Of a DNA stretch of 64,000 bases, positions 37,035 through 49,834 are shown piece by piece. The DNA lies in contig WPIO01000037.1 in NCBI GenBank assembly GCA_009760855.2, positions 62,001 through 126,000 on the forward strand, written 5' to 3'. A program made the translations under genes and the position numbers. Each line of letters starts with the position of its first letter. The stretch's first letter is position 1. The notes beneath the pieces are model-generated. The model did not search any database and was not told where the DNA came from. It saw only the letters and a list, made by a program, of their open reading frames with translations. Source of the stretch: Cristatella mucedo. Taxonomy: Eukaryota > Bryozoa > Phylactolaemata > Cristatellidae.

Positions 37035-38100
37035 CCTCGGTGATCGCAGGAGTAATTTAAACGTTCGGAACCCAGTCCAAATCAGCTACCGTGCAGAGGA
37101 AAGACAACAGGCTGGATGGACTCTCAAGTCTCTTCTCCCTTCTTCGCTCTGACAGAAGTACTCAGTCTACCACAGCGATGCCAGTTGTGAGAATGTGACT
37201 CCAGTCATGCAAACAACACGGTCAAAAACATTACGTCTGCACGATTCTGGCGCCATATTTGCAAAGTTGCACAGCTACAACAGCCGTGCCCGAGATCTTA
37301 GCTACATGTGAAGATGTAGGTTAAGGTATCTCGGTGGCTTCATAAAAACCCACCGATAACTGGGCCGATCGTTCTGAAACGGAGACACTGTGAGGGGTGA
37401 GCAGCTCAAAAGTACGCAGGGCCGTATGGAGCTGGTCATCCGGCTGCTTAAAGGAAGGAAGGAAGGAAGGAAGGAAGGAGAGCACAACTCGAACCGAGTT
37501 GTCAATCAAAATGCAGGGGTTTACCTGACGCGCACAAATTCTGCACCACAAAGCACAAGTAGGCGGCTTGCCAAGCTGGCCACATTAGGAGTCTGACATT
37601 AACTGCAACCTGCAGTCGCACAGGCTCAGGAGGCACCAATCTTCGTAGCCACACAGCACGTCCTTGTCACACACCGAGTACAACAGACCAAAGTTACAAG
37701 CTTGTGAGCACTACTTCACTTGCAGCGGCACAAGAACGACGACACGGGCAAGACTCGGTAATCGCAGTAACGAGGCAGCAAAACAACTTACCCAGACCGC
37801 ACTGGTACCATGGCGTTTTGCTCGGCCAGGGGGAGCCAACTTTCAAAACCGCAGCTACTGCACTATCTTTCGCCTCGTGCGTAAATGACTGGCTGACTTT
37901 GGAATGAGCACACCGGGTAAGAGCGCATTCCACACAAGGCACCACAAGCAACCAACGCACGTCTGCATAAATATGCATAAACCGACATTGGCAGACAGAC
38001 CACCAACCTCGACCCAACTGAAGGGAACGCAAAGCCCGGCATGCGAAGACGGTGCTTTAGGTATGCACGATTCTTCACGGGCGTTCGTTTGCCCTAGACG
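37035..38100. other. Stretch downstream of CCNDBP1; (GGAA)n at 37450-37479
   Basis: No recognised gene. A (GGAA)n run of about 28 bp is present. The region lies past the likely CCNDBP1 polyadenylation signal. Confidence 0.4.
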
Positions 38101-38106
38101 TTTATT
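38101..38106 (-). promoter_or_regulatory. Candidate polyadenylation signal of CCNDBP1
   Basis: AATAAA on the minus strand (TTTATT on plus) is the first canonical signal I find downstream of the CCNDBP1 stop codon. It would give a 3' UTR of about 670 bases. RNA data would be needed to confirm it. Confidence 0.4.
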
Positions 38107-38443
38107 TTAGTGCAAGAACGAGTCACCGTCGCCACTCGGCCAAAGATTATCGGGGTAGCACGTCGCTGTAGCTAGACCTCATCCAAAGAGAGAGAGAGAA
38201 GCAGCGCTTCGTCCGAGCAAACACTTGGCAAGCCTACCCGGGGCATGACAGGCAGCACACCACGTGCACCTACACAAAGGCTCACACGGCAGCCGTCTGC
38301 AGAGCCGCCCACCGTAGCCAGCCGTGGCCAGGTGACCGAGCACGTGCCGAGAGCTGGCCTGCAGCCGAGGCTGCAACGCGGCCAGACGGTCGTGTTGCAG
38401 AGCACGAGCAGCGCTGGAGGAGGGGGGCACCGCACAGCCTGGG

Positions 38444-38536
38444 ACGTCTGGGACTGTCTGCCGACGGAAGTGGAACGTCTGGGACTGTCTTCCGACGGAA
38501 GTGGAACGTCTGGGACTGTCTGCCGACGGAAGTGAT
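38444..38536. repeat. 31-bp tandem repeat (3 copies) in the presumed CCNDBP1 3' UTR
   Basis: Three near-identical 31-bp units start with 'acgtctgggactgtctgccg' and contain 'acggaagtgg'. Only one base differs in the second unit (tcttccg). It lies between the stop codon at 38776 and the AATAAA at 38101. Confidence 0.9.
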
Positions 38537-38775
38537 GCTTCGGCTCCTTTTTTTTGGGCCCGAAATCCCGAGAGGCTGCACGCCAACATCTGAACTCGAG
38601 ACGCCGCTCTGACAGCCGTGATTGCTGACGAGCAACAAGGTCAAGGGGGCACGGGCCACACGACAGTCAGTCAGCACTGACACATCGGTCGACAGATGTC
38701 AACTCATACGCAGCCGCCGGCCTGTCGGCGAGCAAAGCGCTTTGAGCGAACAGCGTCCTTTTTAAACTTTGCTCG

Positions 38776-38875
38776 TCAGGTGAGCATGTCCTTGACCTTT
38801 CGGGCATTATGCTCGACGGCATTCTGCAGAAGGCCGACCCAGTGTGCCTCGCCGGCCGAGTGCAGCTCACAGCTT
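38776..38875 (-). CDS. CCNDBP1: CCNDBP1 exon 9 (last coding exon, with stop)
   Basis: The acceptor is 'tccattgcag' before AAGCTG. The first base completes a Lys codon begun in exon 8. It encodes [16 protein letters not shown], then [16 protein letters not shown] and TGA at 38778-38776. This matches the human end DSWIPLLINAIDHCMNRIKE. Confidence 0.93.
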
Positions 38876-39124
38876 CTGCAATGGAAGGAAATACGAGCAA
38901 TATAGTATACACGTCGTTTGCATAGCATCCTAAGAGAACTTAATCTCGATCCAGCTGCTTTACATATGCCGAAGGCTCTAGCCAACGACCATGATCGTTA
39001 AAGGTGAGCACGGTGCCCCAGGGCTAAACCAGAGAAACAGATGAAAGACCCGACACACGACTTGCCCGATGCAGCAGCAGCCGCAGCAGCAGCAGTAGCA
39101 GCAGCAGAAGCAGCAGCAGCTGCA

Positions 39125-39156
<32 letters not shown>

Positions 39157-41821
39157 GGCAGGGGCTGCTGCTGCATCGGGGAAGTCGCGGACCCCGTGCC
39201 ATGCACAAGGTCAAGGACTGTCGAGGGCAAGAGGCATTAACACGAAGAGGTCGGCCAATCGTTCGTAGCTCTCTGCTCGCAGTGCCATCGCTTGCTGGCA
39301 AAACGAAACCTCACTCATGCCGGCACCAGGCAGCAAACTCGCGGAGCGCTACAGTAAAGCGCTCACTTGAACAAGTTGAGAATCTTTTGCATGACGGCGA
39401 TGAGCCGGTCGGCCTGCAAAGGAATAAGTGGGGTTCAAGCCACAGCATATACAATGCCGTGGCAGCAGCAGCAGCAGACTACAAAGCAGCCAGTCGCGAG
39501 ATGTGCACGAACATAATCAAATGAACAAACCGAGCGTGGCCTCGGCAGGGCAAGACAACCACACACTGGCCATTCCTCTGCTGCCCCGGTGCTTGCATGC
39601 GCCGCCGGAAGCAGGTGGGCCCCCCCCCCGACACACCTCCATCGAGCGGGCGCTCACCTCGGTCAGCAGATCCTCCTTGCCCACGGGCGTGGCATAGAGG
39701 AGCGAAGCCAGGTCGTCGACGGCCGGGCTCAGCTCGTCCACGGCGTCGGCCAGTTCGTCCAGTGGCGCCGCTCGAGGTGGCGAAAGCGGTTCCGCTTCCG
39801 TCGAGGCTGCTGCACTGGTGCATGCCCTATGGCGCCGAGCCGCCGCCTCTGCCACTTTCTTGGCTATAGCGTTGGCTGTCTTTAGCAGGCCGATAGTGGC
39901 CTTCGCATACAGGCGCTCCGAGTCGGACCACGAGTCTTCGCCAGTCGTCTGCTCCCCTTGACCTTCGCCGCCCATTTCGGCCTGGGCCTACGAAGTCAAG
40001 CGAAGGCATCTCATCGCAGCGACCGCCCGAAGCCGATAGCCGACTGATGGCCACATGGCGGGGGTGCCTGCCGAGGTTGCCGTGGTTGCTACTAGTGCTA
40101 GACTACTCACCACATAGCCCCTGCCTCACATGAGCCGATCCGAATTAGTTATGCCTCAGGACGAATGCAGCTACGATCAGGCGACAGAGTGGAGGAAAGG
40201 CCGATGCACATACGCACGCCAGCGTTGGGCACTCGGATCATGTGCATTGTTAAGGAGCACCCAATTTCGCTAACAGGACGCGGTGAGAGCAGGCTATCGC
40301 GGGGTGCGGTCACGAGACAAGACCGAAGCAGCTTGACAGAGCAGCCGAGCAGCAGGCCGTGCCTAGGGTGGCCACGGTTGAGCTCCTGAGCACTCAGATG
40401 AACTTTCAGAGAAAGCTAGACCATCCTCTCACGAACATAAAATCACCTCGCCCTATTTGCGTTCAATGACTGCTGGCGACAGATGCTTTGCTCTGCAGGT
40501 TCTGGACTGCAAAACTTGTTTCGATTACTCTTACGCAAAACTGTCACCTTTGCTAATAGCGCTGATTCCACCGGCTCCCTTCCAGCAGCCATTGGCTTCA
40601 GCATAGCTACGGCTTCCTACTTCCTTGACGTCCTCCCTCTATCCGACATGCTTCTCACCTTCGTAGCTTGCTGCTTGAGATTATATTCCTGGCTATGTAC
40701 CGAAAGATGCTCAGACTGTCAAGTAAGAAATCCAAGCAAAAACTCAGCAGCTTAACAGGCACCTAGTTCTCATTGCCTTGCCGACTTGCAGATGGAGGTA
40801 GCATAGCACAGCCGTTCAGTATGCCATCGGATGAGACAATGGTACCACGATCAACAGGTTATGTATGGCCCAGAGAGTGCACGAATTTTCGGGTGGTTTC
40901 AGGCAAGAGCAAACAGGCATTACCTTACGCACTTCGCTCAACAATCTCCGACTACATAGCAGCCTACTGTAAGCACACCAGAGCTCTATCTGCCTGTCTC
41001 CCCCTCCATCCCGAGAGGAACCTAGTAGGCAAAGCTAGCCTGCAGAGTACTATAGCTAGGTCACACGAAGGCCACACCTCGCCCTCTTTTGCTTCAGGAC
41101 ACACCTCCTATACAGACATCTAGCTTGACAGCAATCATGGCAGGAGTACTACAGGAGACAGCCATTAAACGTGGCGCACCAAGCAGGCAGCATTAGTCTC
41201 GCTACCTGCCTATGCAACTGGCTGGCACTTTGAGACAAAATAAATACCTCAAGTAAGCTGCCAAATCGCGATCTAACAGGTGGCATTGACGCAGCCAACT
41301 TGGCAATGCAGCAGCAGGAGTAGCATACTATAGGAGCCGATTCCATCGGTGTAAGTTGGGTCTGGGCACCTGGGGACAGCGCATATAATTTCGAGTGGCC
41401 CGGTCACAGGAACTAAAGGTTTAGGACTGAGGATAGTAACAAATCAAAATAAAGGAAGGAAACACACATGCATGCACATCCATGCACGCACGCCCGTGTG
41501 CACACGCACACGTGTACACGGTCGCACGTGGCAACCATGCTGCCAGGGAAATAACGGTGGAAATGACTGCATCATAGCAAAACGCGAGGTACTGTGAGAC
41601 ATGAATGAACAGAGGCAGCACAGCTGGCATGACGCCAATGATCACGCCATCCAGAAGATGAGAGAAAGAACTTGGGCATGGTGATAGAGACGATCTGAAA
41701 GAGTCATTGACAGAGCAGTAGAGCTGACAGAGTGACATAAAGGGAGGAAGGGAGGGAAGCAGGACGGCAGGGAAGCAGAGCAGGCAGGTGGGAGGAGGTG
41801 GCAGGGATGATGGGAGGGAGG

Positions 41822-41853
<32 letters not shown>

Positions 41854-44800
41854 AAGGAAGAGAGGGAGAGGAAAGACAGGCAGACAAATACACATACACA
41901 CAGACAGATATACAGACACACATACTACAGAGAGTGACCGGCATTACGTCTTGAGCTTCACGACTATGACTTGAGCTTCACGACTATATATTTCTCGCTT
42001 TAATTAGGAGATACAATCCATATTCCATATGTTGCTTTGCAGCTTAATGGTATCAATATTTAGATTGATCACTGTTCCAATTGTTGGCAGTCATGTTTTT
42101 AAGCACATTTGCTAGCAAAGTGTGTCCACAGTTTTGTTGCAAGAATACAAAGGGTCCATTTTGTCTCCCGCTTCCACTTATTCCACCAATCTTAGCCGAC
42201 GCAAATGCATCCATATGTGCTCTCCTATTTCTCTCTCTCTCTCTCTCTCTCGTTTTTCTCCCTAGCACCTAGCATTAAACAGCCATAGCCATAAAGCCTT
42301 CACATTTGATGGGTTGGCCATTTGGACTATCCCCCCCTCATACAGTAGTGTACTATTTCAGTGGTGGTCATAGAGGCTTGGAATCCCAAGCGTTGATCAT
42401 GCACACTCACCTGAACCATTTCGTCCACGGCATCTGACACTAGTGAGTGGGCAGTGCCGGCCAGCCGAGCAACCGAGTCCAAGTTATCTGTCAGACAAAT
42501 CGAACAACATAGCAGCCTCATGCCAAGCAAATCGTAATCGGCAGTCTGCCGGTCGGTCTGGCAGCTGAATGCTACGTGGCGCGCACGGGCATATAGCATG
42601 AGAGGCAGCTTTACTTCGAGGGACACGAACCTCTAGGCAGAGCCAACACATTGCCACAGTGCTCCCAGATGCTGCCAGTTTTGCGTAAGAGATCACTGAA
42701 ACCAAAACGGATGCAAAATGATCGCCTCCAACGAGGCGTGCACAGATGATGTCGAACACGGGCAAGCAGTTCAGTGCATAGACTAGTAGCCACGACACAC
42801 GACCCGAAGAAACTGAGAAGAGAGGCTCTTGCAGCAGGCACGGCAGTACCATTGATAAAAGGACGGCCATGCAAGTAGCTGGCCTTGCTGCAAGGAGTAT
42901 TGGCATCAGATTACAGTTACGCTGTTCTGAGCACCATAGATGCATACAAGGTGTACGCAAGCGACGACCTACTTCGAGCTTACTTGATCCAGCCGATCTG
43001 GGCTACAATAGTGCAGTCTGCTCGCTGGACCTAGTCATAGAACTGTGTGATGGGCAACCTCACTTATTGTGCTCCTCTCTTGTAAAAGAAACAAAAGAAG
43101 ACAGCTCTCACCGTGTCTTTACTGTCTTACACCGCATGCCTACGTGCGCGCACACGTGCACGCACACCATGTTCATGGGTCACACCTGAACCGAGGCGGG
43201 AGCGCAGCGCTTCAACCTTCGGTTTATTCCTGAAAGCCGGGGAAACTTAGCCGATAGCAGAGCCCAAAGCAGTGGCGGCACTGGCGGCAGAGTGACGACT
43301 TGTCTACTCACTTTTCTACAGAGTCCAAGGCCGAGCTCTTGTCTCTCACCTATCGAACCTTTGAGCAGAGCAAAAGCGATTGCATGGCGGCAGCGGTGGC
43401 AACAGCAGCATCCAAAGATTTACATTCGGTTCTTGATTTGGTGCCTGCTTTTCCAGAAACCCGACCCCGATGCCTCTCCACTGTCGCCTTCAAGACTGCT
43501 GACAGACCTCCACACTCGAGATTGAAAGGCACAGTAGAATAGAACGATAGAATGAAAAGAGAGGTAGAGAAGCAGAGCAGAGGCAAATGACGAATTCTGC
43601 AGCTGTGCAATAAATATGCATGCAAGCAGACGCTCTGTAGAGTAGAAACTTTCGAACCAGAGAGAGACTGCAATCACAGCTTGCCAGAGCATGATTACAC
43701 AGCAAACCAAAGTCTGTTGGTCACGGCCGCAATTGAGCGCGAGAGAAACAGACTCGAGTGGTACGATTGAAAATGATGTGATTGATAAAAAACGAAGCTC
43801 GTCGAGCTGATAGCCTTTAATTGAATCAGCCAAAAGAGGACAAAGGGACAGAGAGAAAGAAGAGGAGAAATCGATAAGAGCAAATGAGTCATGAGAGAGA
43901 GAGAGAGTGTGAGAGTGAGAGAAGGGGGAAAGAGAGAGCCACTGCCAAGCCTCTAAAATAAGGGGAGTGTGATTGAGCTTGTCATCTAGTGAGCAATGCT
44001 AAGTTCAGGAAGTGTTATACTGATCACAAAATGTGAAGCGTGGCTCATTACCAACGAAAACCCAAGCATAGTCAGCCTAGAGAAGATCATGCAAGGCCAT
44101 CATCTCCTCGGCCACCGCCAGGCTGCCTGTTCGGTCTGATGACAGATAGAGGACGGACAGATAGAGGACGGACAGATAGAGGACGGACAGGAGTCTCGAA
44201 CACGAACCAATGGATGAGAGACACTTCTTGCCGACCTGCACTGGCTACCAGTCGAGCAATGGATTGACTTCAAGGTTTTGTCACTCACTTTTAGGTCACT
44301 TCATTCTTTGGCTCCAGCCTATCTCTCAGATCTACTCCCCCACCTGGCCAAGCATCGTACCACATTTGCATTCTGACCCTGTGCATGTCACCCCTAACCA
44401 TATTATTCATTTCGTTTGTTTTTCAAGCATGATTTTACTTACCATTCAATTGCATGTCACTTTACAGCAAATGTAAAGCGCCTAGAGAGAGATTGAGTTC
44501 TCTGAGGGCGCTTTATCAAGTGAATTATTATTATTATTATTATTACCACCCACTTTTCGGAATCCAACAGTTTACCAATACCTCGTACAAACTTCAAATC
44601 CTTTGGAGACCGTGTTCGTATGCTCCCAAAGCCTGGAACTCCCTCCCGACTTGCGTCACAACATCCCCTGACTTGACCACATTTAAAAACAACTTAAAAA
44701 CACACCTATTTAGGACAGCATTTAGTGGGTCCCTGTGATTCGTCCTTGATGTGCTTATGCGTGCTGACACTGTGCATGCTGCCACTAACCACACTTGCAT

Positions 44801-44944
44801 GCAGACCCTGTGCATGTCACCCCTAACCATGTTATTCATGTTTATCAAGCATGATATTACTCACCATTCAATCGCGCTTCCCTTTGCAGCAAATGTAAAG
44901 CGCCTAGAAAGAGATTGAGTTCTCTGAGGGCGCTTTATCAAGTG

Positions 44945-44977
<33 letters not shown>

Positions 44978-46226
44978 ATCAAGATCACATTGAATGCGGA
45001 TATGTTTTCCATCGGCAGCACAAACTTAACGCCTACGAATGATGTACAATCGAGGTAAAGCTACTGCAGCAACTGCTTCGCTCTCTCCACCGAGCGTCAA
45101 TGACAGGCTAATGAATAGCAGCGCGCATGCACACGTGCACCCACGTGCACACACCTGTCTCCCCGAGAGTTGTTCAGCAATTTTGCAAAATCGGACACTG
45201 CATCCAGCACTTCGGTGACAAAAGTCAGCACTGCCTTCCTCAAAGTCAGTCCTACAAGAGACGGGAGGGTCTGCCTGAAGTCACTGTGTGTCAGCCAATC
45301 GGTGGCAAAAGCAGCAATCTTGCGCCGCCTTGTGCTACGCTGGTCAAGAAGCGTTCAGCACGCACGTATTCGAGTACTGCAAGGACGTAACTGTTCGATC
45401 TAACTGCAGCTGCAGCTGCAACGGCATATACCGACCGAAGACCTCGCTAATAACACCTAGCTATTATAGGATTAACACTGCGCCTGAAAATAGAGTCAAC
45501 TCTGCATGACTCTCGGAGGGACTCGAGTGGATCGTGCTAGACTCATAAGTGTAGTGTAGTCACCCCATAGCAGCGATGCGCAGTCGCAAAGCCGAGCGCT
45601 GCTGCTGCCGCCCCCAGAGGCCAAGCACGATAAGCAATTAGAACAAAAGCCCTCACAATTTGCATGCTATTGCTTGCATAAATAATGAAAAGGCTCGAGG
45701 CATCAGGTTAAATGAAGCTTGACATAAATAAATTATTCAGCCGTGCAGGACCAGACAAAGGCGCCAGCAAAAGAATGCTCTAACATAGCAGACACGAGGC
45801 AGGCAAGAAAGGGCCCCTGCCACTATAGCCCGACGTCCGAGCAGCTCTCACGGCAGCATATCCATAAAATGCTCATTTTAATCCGACCAACAAGAAAGCT
45901 ACGATGAAAGCTACTGCTACTGCTGCTGCCCGCTCTGGTGAAGGTCGGGGGGGGGGGGGTGTGTGTGTGAGAACCGGTGCTGCTGGTCTGGACACTTGAC
46001 TTATTTGCAAAGGTGACGTCGGCAAGAGGGAAGGACAGGGGAGTCGTCAGAGGGCTCTGACTTCGACTCCCACTGGATCACTGGATGCCGGCAGTTGCAC
46101 AGATCGCAGGAGGCTGGTGCAGCTTCGTCTGTGGCCGTAACAGTCGGAGAGATGCAGGCCTGCACCAGCACAGACAACACTGCACTGACGAAAATACTCG
46201 GGGCAATCATGGCGAAAACCGCACTT

Positions 46227-46275
<49 letters not shown>

Positions 46276-49200
46276 CTATCTCTGTCTGTCTGTCCAGAGA
46301 CGGCGCCTAAGATTGGTCGTTTGCTAAGTCTTGCCCGAGTCTCGGCCAAGAGGTAAAAAAAATCTGCTAATTTAACTAACAGTCCCATTTGTATAGCGGC
46401 AGAAGAACCGTGCAGGCTATCACCACCACTTGCAGTTAGCAATAAGGGATCACCCACTAAAGGATTCGAACCCACGACCTCGGCCGTGAAGAGCGAGCAC
46501 CTTACCTCCTGTAGGCTATCACGGCCCAGTAAGTGGAACCATGTTTGGCTGCTGCTGAGTCTTCGTCAATTCTTCCCTGTGTCTCGGACCGATCCTTCCA
46601 TATTCGCGACTTATACACCGAAGACTCGAGTAGGTGGGATAGGAAGGAAGCAAACAAAGGAAGCAGAACAAACCGTGTAAAACCGGCTTAAGGCTGCCAT
46701 TGGTCCACGAGGGGAAGGGAAGGAAGGAGAGAGGGGGAGTTGGTCCAAGAGGGGAAGGGGAAGTGGTGGTGGCTGCCCATTTCAGCTGGCTCAGCTCTCG
46801 GCCACATATATTGCTTACTATATACTCGCGACAGCAGCTGCACGGTGAGCAAGCCTTAACTAGCTAGTAAAGCTTCCAGTTGAATCAGCTCGAAATCTAG
46901 GTGTCATATTCCAAAGCGACCTCTCGTTAGACGACCATATCAGCTCCACAGTCAAATCCACCTATTTTCAGCTTCATAACATTGCTAAAATTCGGGCTTG
47001 TTTAGATAAAGATACCACGTCCAAGTTGGTCCATGCATTCGTGACATCCCTTCTCGACTTCTGCAACTCACTGCTTACTGGCCTACCAGCATGTGCGATC
47101 AGGCGATTGCAGCTGGTGCAAAACTCTGCAGCTAGGCTTGTCTGTCGTGAGCATCGCAGTTGCCACATTACTCCACTTCTCGCCGACCTGCAGTGGCTAC
47201 CAGTCAAGCAACGGATCGACTTCAAGGTTTTGTCGCTCACTTTTAGGTCCCTTCATTCTATGGTTCCAGCCTATCTGTCAGATATACTACCCCATCAGGC
47301 CAAGCATCGTACCACCCGCTTTTCGGAATCCAACAGTCTAGAAATACCTCATACAAACCTTAAATCCTTTGGAGACCGTGCATTTAGTTCATATGCTCCC
47401 AAAGCCTGGAACTCCCTACTGACCTGCGTAAGAACATCCCCTGACCTGACCACATTTAAAAGGAACCTAAAAACACACCTATTTAGGACAGCATTTAGTG
47501 GGTCCCTGTGATTCGTCCTTCACGTGCTTATGCGTGCTGACACTGTGCATGCTGCCACTAACCACATTTGCATGCTGACCCTGTGCATGTCACCCCTAAC
47601 AATATTATTCATTTCGTTTGTTTTTCAAGCATGATTTTACTTACCATTCAATTGCATTTCACTTTACAGCAAATGTAAAGTGCCTAGAGAGAGATTAAGT
47701 TCTCTGAGGGCGCTTTATCAATTATTATTATTATTATTATTATAAGCTTCCCTGGCCGATGCTAATCCCGTCAAACGCTAATTCTGTTATAGGGGCGCTA
47801 CGGCTTTGCCTCTCAATGAAAAGCTATCTCAGCGCTCAACTCGCCACTGGTCGCTTACTGCTGCTGCCATGGTAACAAACTGCCATTGTTACCAGCACCC
47901 TCGACCTGTGTGCTATCACCGAAGCCACACCGTTTTGATTGCATTTGCACCGGTTCGATCGAAACGCCCACCAGCTACAAGGAAGCTGGACACTAGATAA
48001 AGTGATACATTACGGGGCCAGCCTCTGCTTTCATGCCAACTGTACCCAAATGTCAAGCGCAGTCACAGAGCTACGACCGGCAGCGCGAGTCCACAAATGA
48101 GCTCCTCCCATCCTCTGATCCTCCTTCCCGAACACGGACGTTGCCGGGCTGAACCTCCCCACCGCACAGAAGCACATGGTACCATATAGCCAGCTGGAGG
48201 ACATGTGACAAGTCATCCAAGAGCAGTCCATCTGAATATGAGAAAAAGTGATTTAAAAACGGCCAAAGAAACCACTAGTGAATGTACAAAGGAGCAGTAG
48301 TGCAAAAAAGTAGGCCAGAATAATAATAATAAAGCATTTGTTATAGTAATGATAATAATAATAATAATAATAATAATACATTTGATATAGCACCCTCAGA
48401 GAACTCAATCTCTTTCTAGGCGCTTTACATTTGCTGCAAAGGAAGCACGATCGAATGGCTAGTGGCACCATGCTCAATAAACAACAAGAATAACATGGTT
48501 AGGGGTGCCGTGCACAGGGTCAGCATGCAAGTATGGTTAGTGGCAGCATGCATAGTGTCAGCACGCATAAGCACACAAAGGACGAATCACAAGGATCCAC
48601 CAAATGCTGTGGTAAATGGATGCGCTTTTAGTTGCTTTTTAAATGCGGACAAGTCAGAAGATGTCGTGACACAAGTCAGGAGTGATTTCCAGGCTTTGGG
48701 AGCATACGAACTAAAGGAACGGTCTCCAAAGGATTTGAGATTTGTAAGAGGTATAGGTAAACAGTTTGATTGCGACAAGCAGGTTTTACAATGCTTAGCC
48801 TGGTGGGGGAGTAGATCTGCTATGCAGGCTGGAGCCAAAGAATGAAGTGCCCTCAGAGAACCCAATCTCTTTCTAGGCACATGACATTTGCTGCAAAGGA
48901 AGCATGATCGAATGGTCAATGGTAGTATGCTCAATGACAACAAGCATAACATGGTTAGAGGTGACATGCACAAGGTCAGCATGCAAATATGGTTAGTGGC
49001 AGCATGCACAGTATCAGCACCCATAAGCACACAAAGGACGAACCGATAGAACAGTCATCACCACACCTAGTCACTAAATATGCCATCGGCAACTTCATAA
49101 TGAGTAAGTATGCTAAAAAGTTGATAGCAAACAAACGAACCTATCCCCAACGAAGCACCAGTCTCCTTTAACACTTATACATTATCCGACCGCTGAAAAA

Positions 49201-49737
49201 AAACTCAACACACATGCGTGCGCGCACACACACATACACGAGGCAGAGACATTATTGTGAGTAGATGCATAAGACTGCATCACATGCTTTGGGATCCCCG
49301 ACCTTTCCTGGGATACGGTTTGTCAGCCAGCTTCCCTGCTGTTTCTCGTACGATGCTCTGGATAGTGTAGGGCTATCTTATTTCTGTGTCTGGCACATGA
49401 CTGCAGAGACTGTTCTACTATCATCTATCGGGACGTGATCCAAGTCGAGGTTAAAGTTTTTTGCTAAAGTTGCACGAATTTGTTTAAGGACGGCATCTTG
49501 CCAAACGTAGATACAGAAGCCTACAGAAATCGCCAACCAAAAAAAGCAGGCTAGACCTACGGATGAGACGCACGTGTGTGATAGGGTCACGGTACCCAGA
49601 GCCAGCAACAGGGGTCTCTAGCAAGGACTTCCTATCCGAATAAGTTTAAGCAGCACACAAAACAAATAATAGTTTCATACTATTGAGTACAGACGAGTTT
49701 CACTTTTTAAAATTCCTTTCACCAGTTGGCATGCAAA

Positions 49738-49834
<97 letters not shown>

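Larger units (their letters stand above)
39988..42410 (-). other. CCNDBP1 intron 6
   Basis: Noncoding. It contains a diverged LINE family-2 3' fragment (about 40470-40760) and a purine-rich GGA/GA tract (about 41736-41935). A short duplicated 'cttgagcttcacgactatga' lies at 41951-41990, and a short (CT)n at about 42230-42250. Confidence 0.8.
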
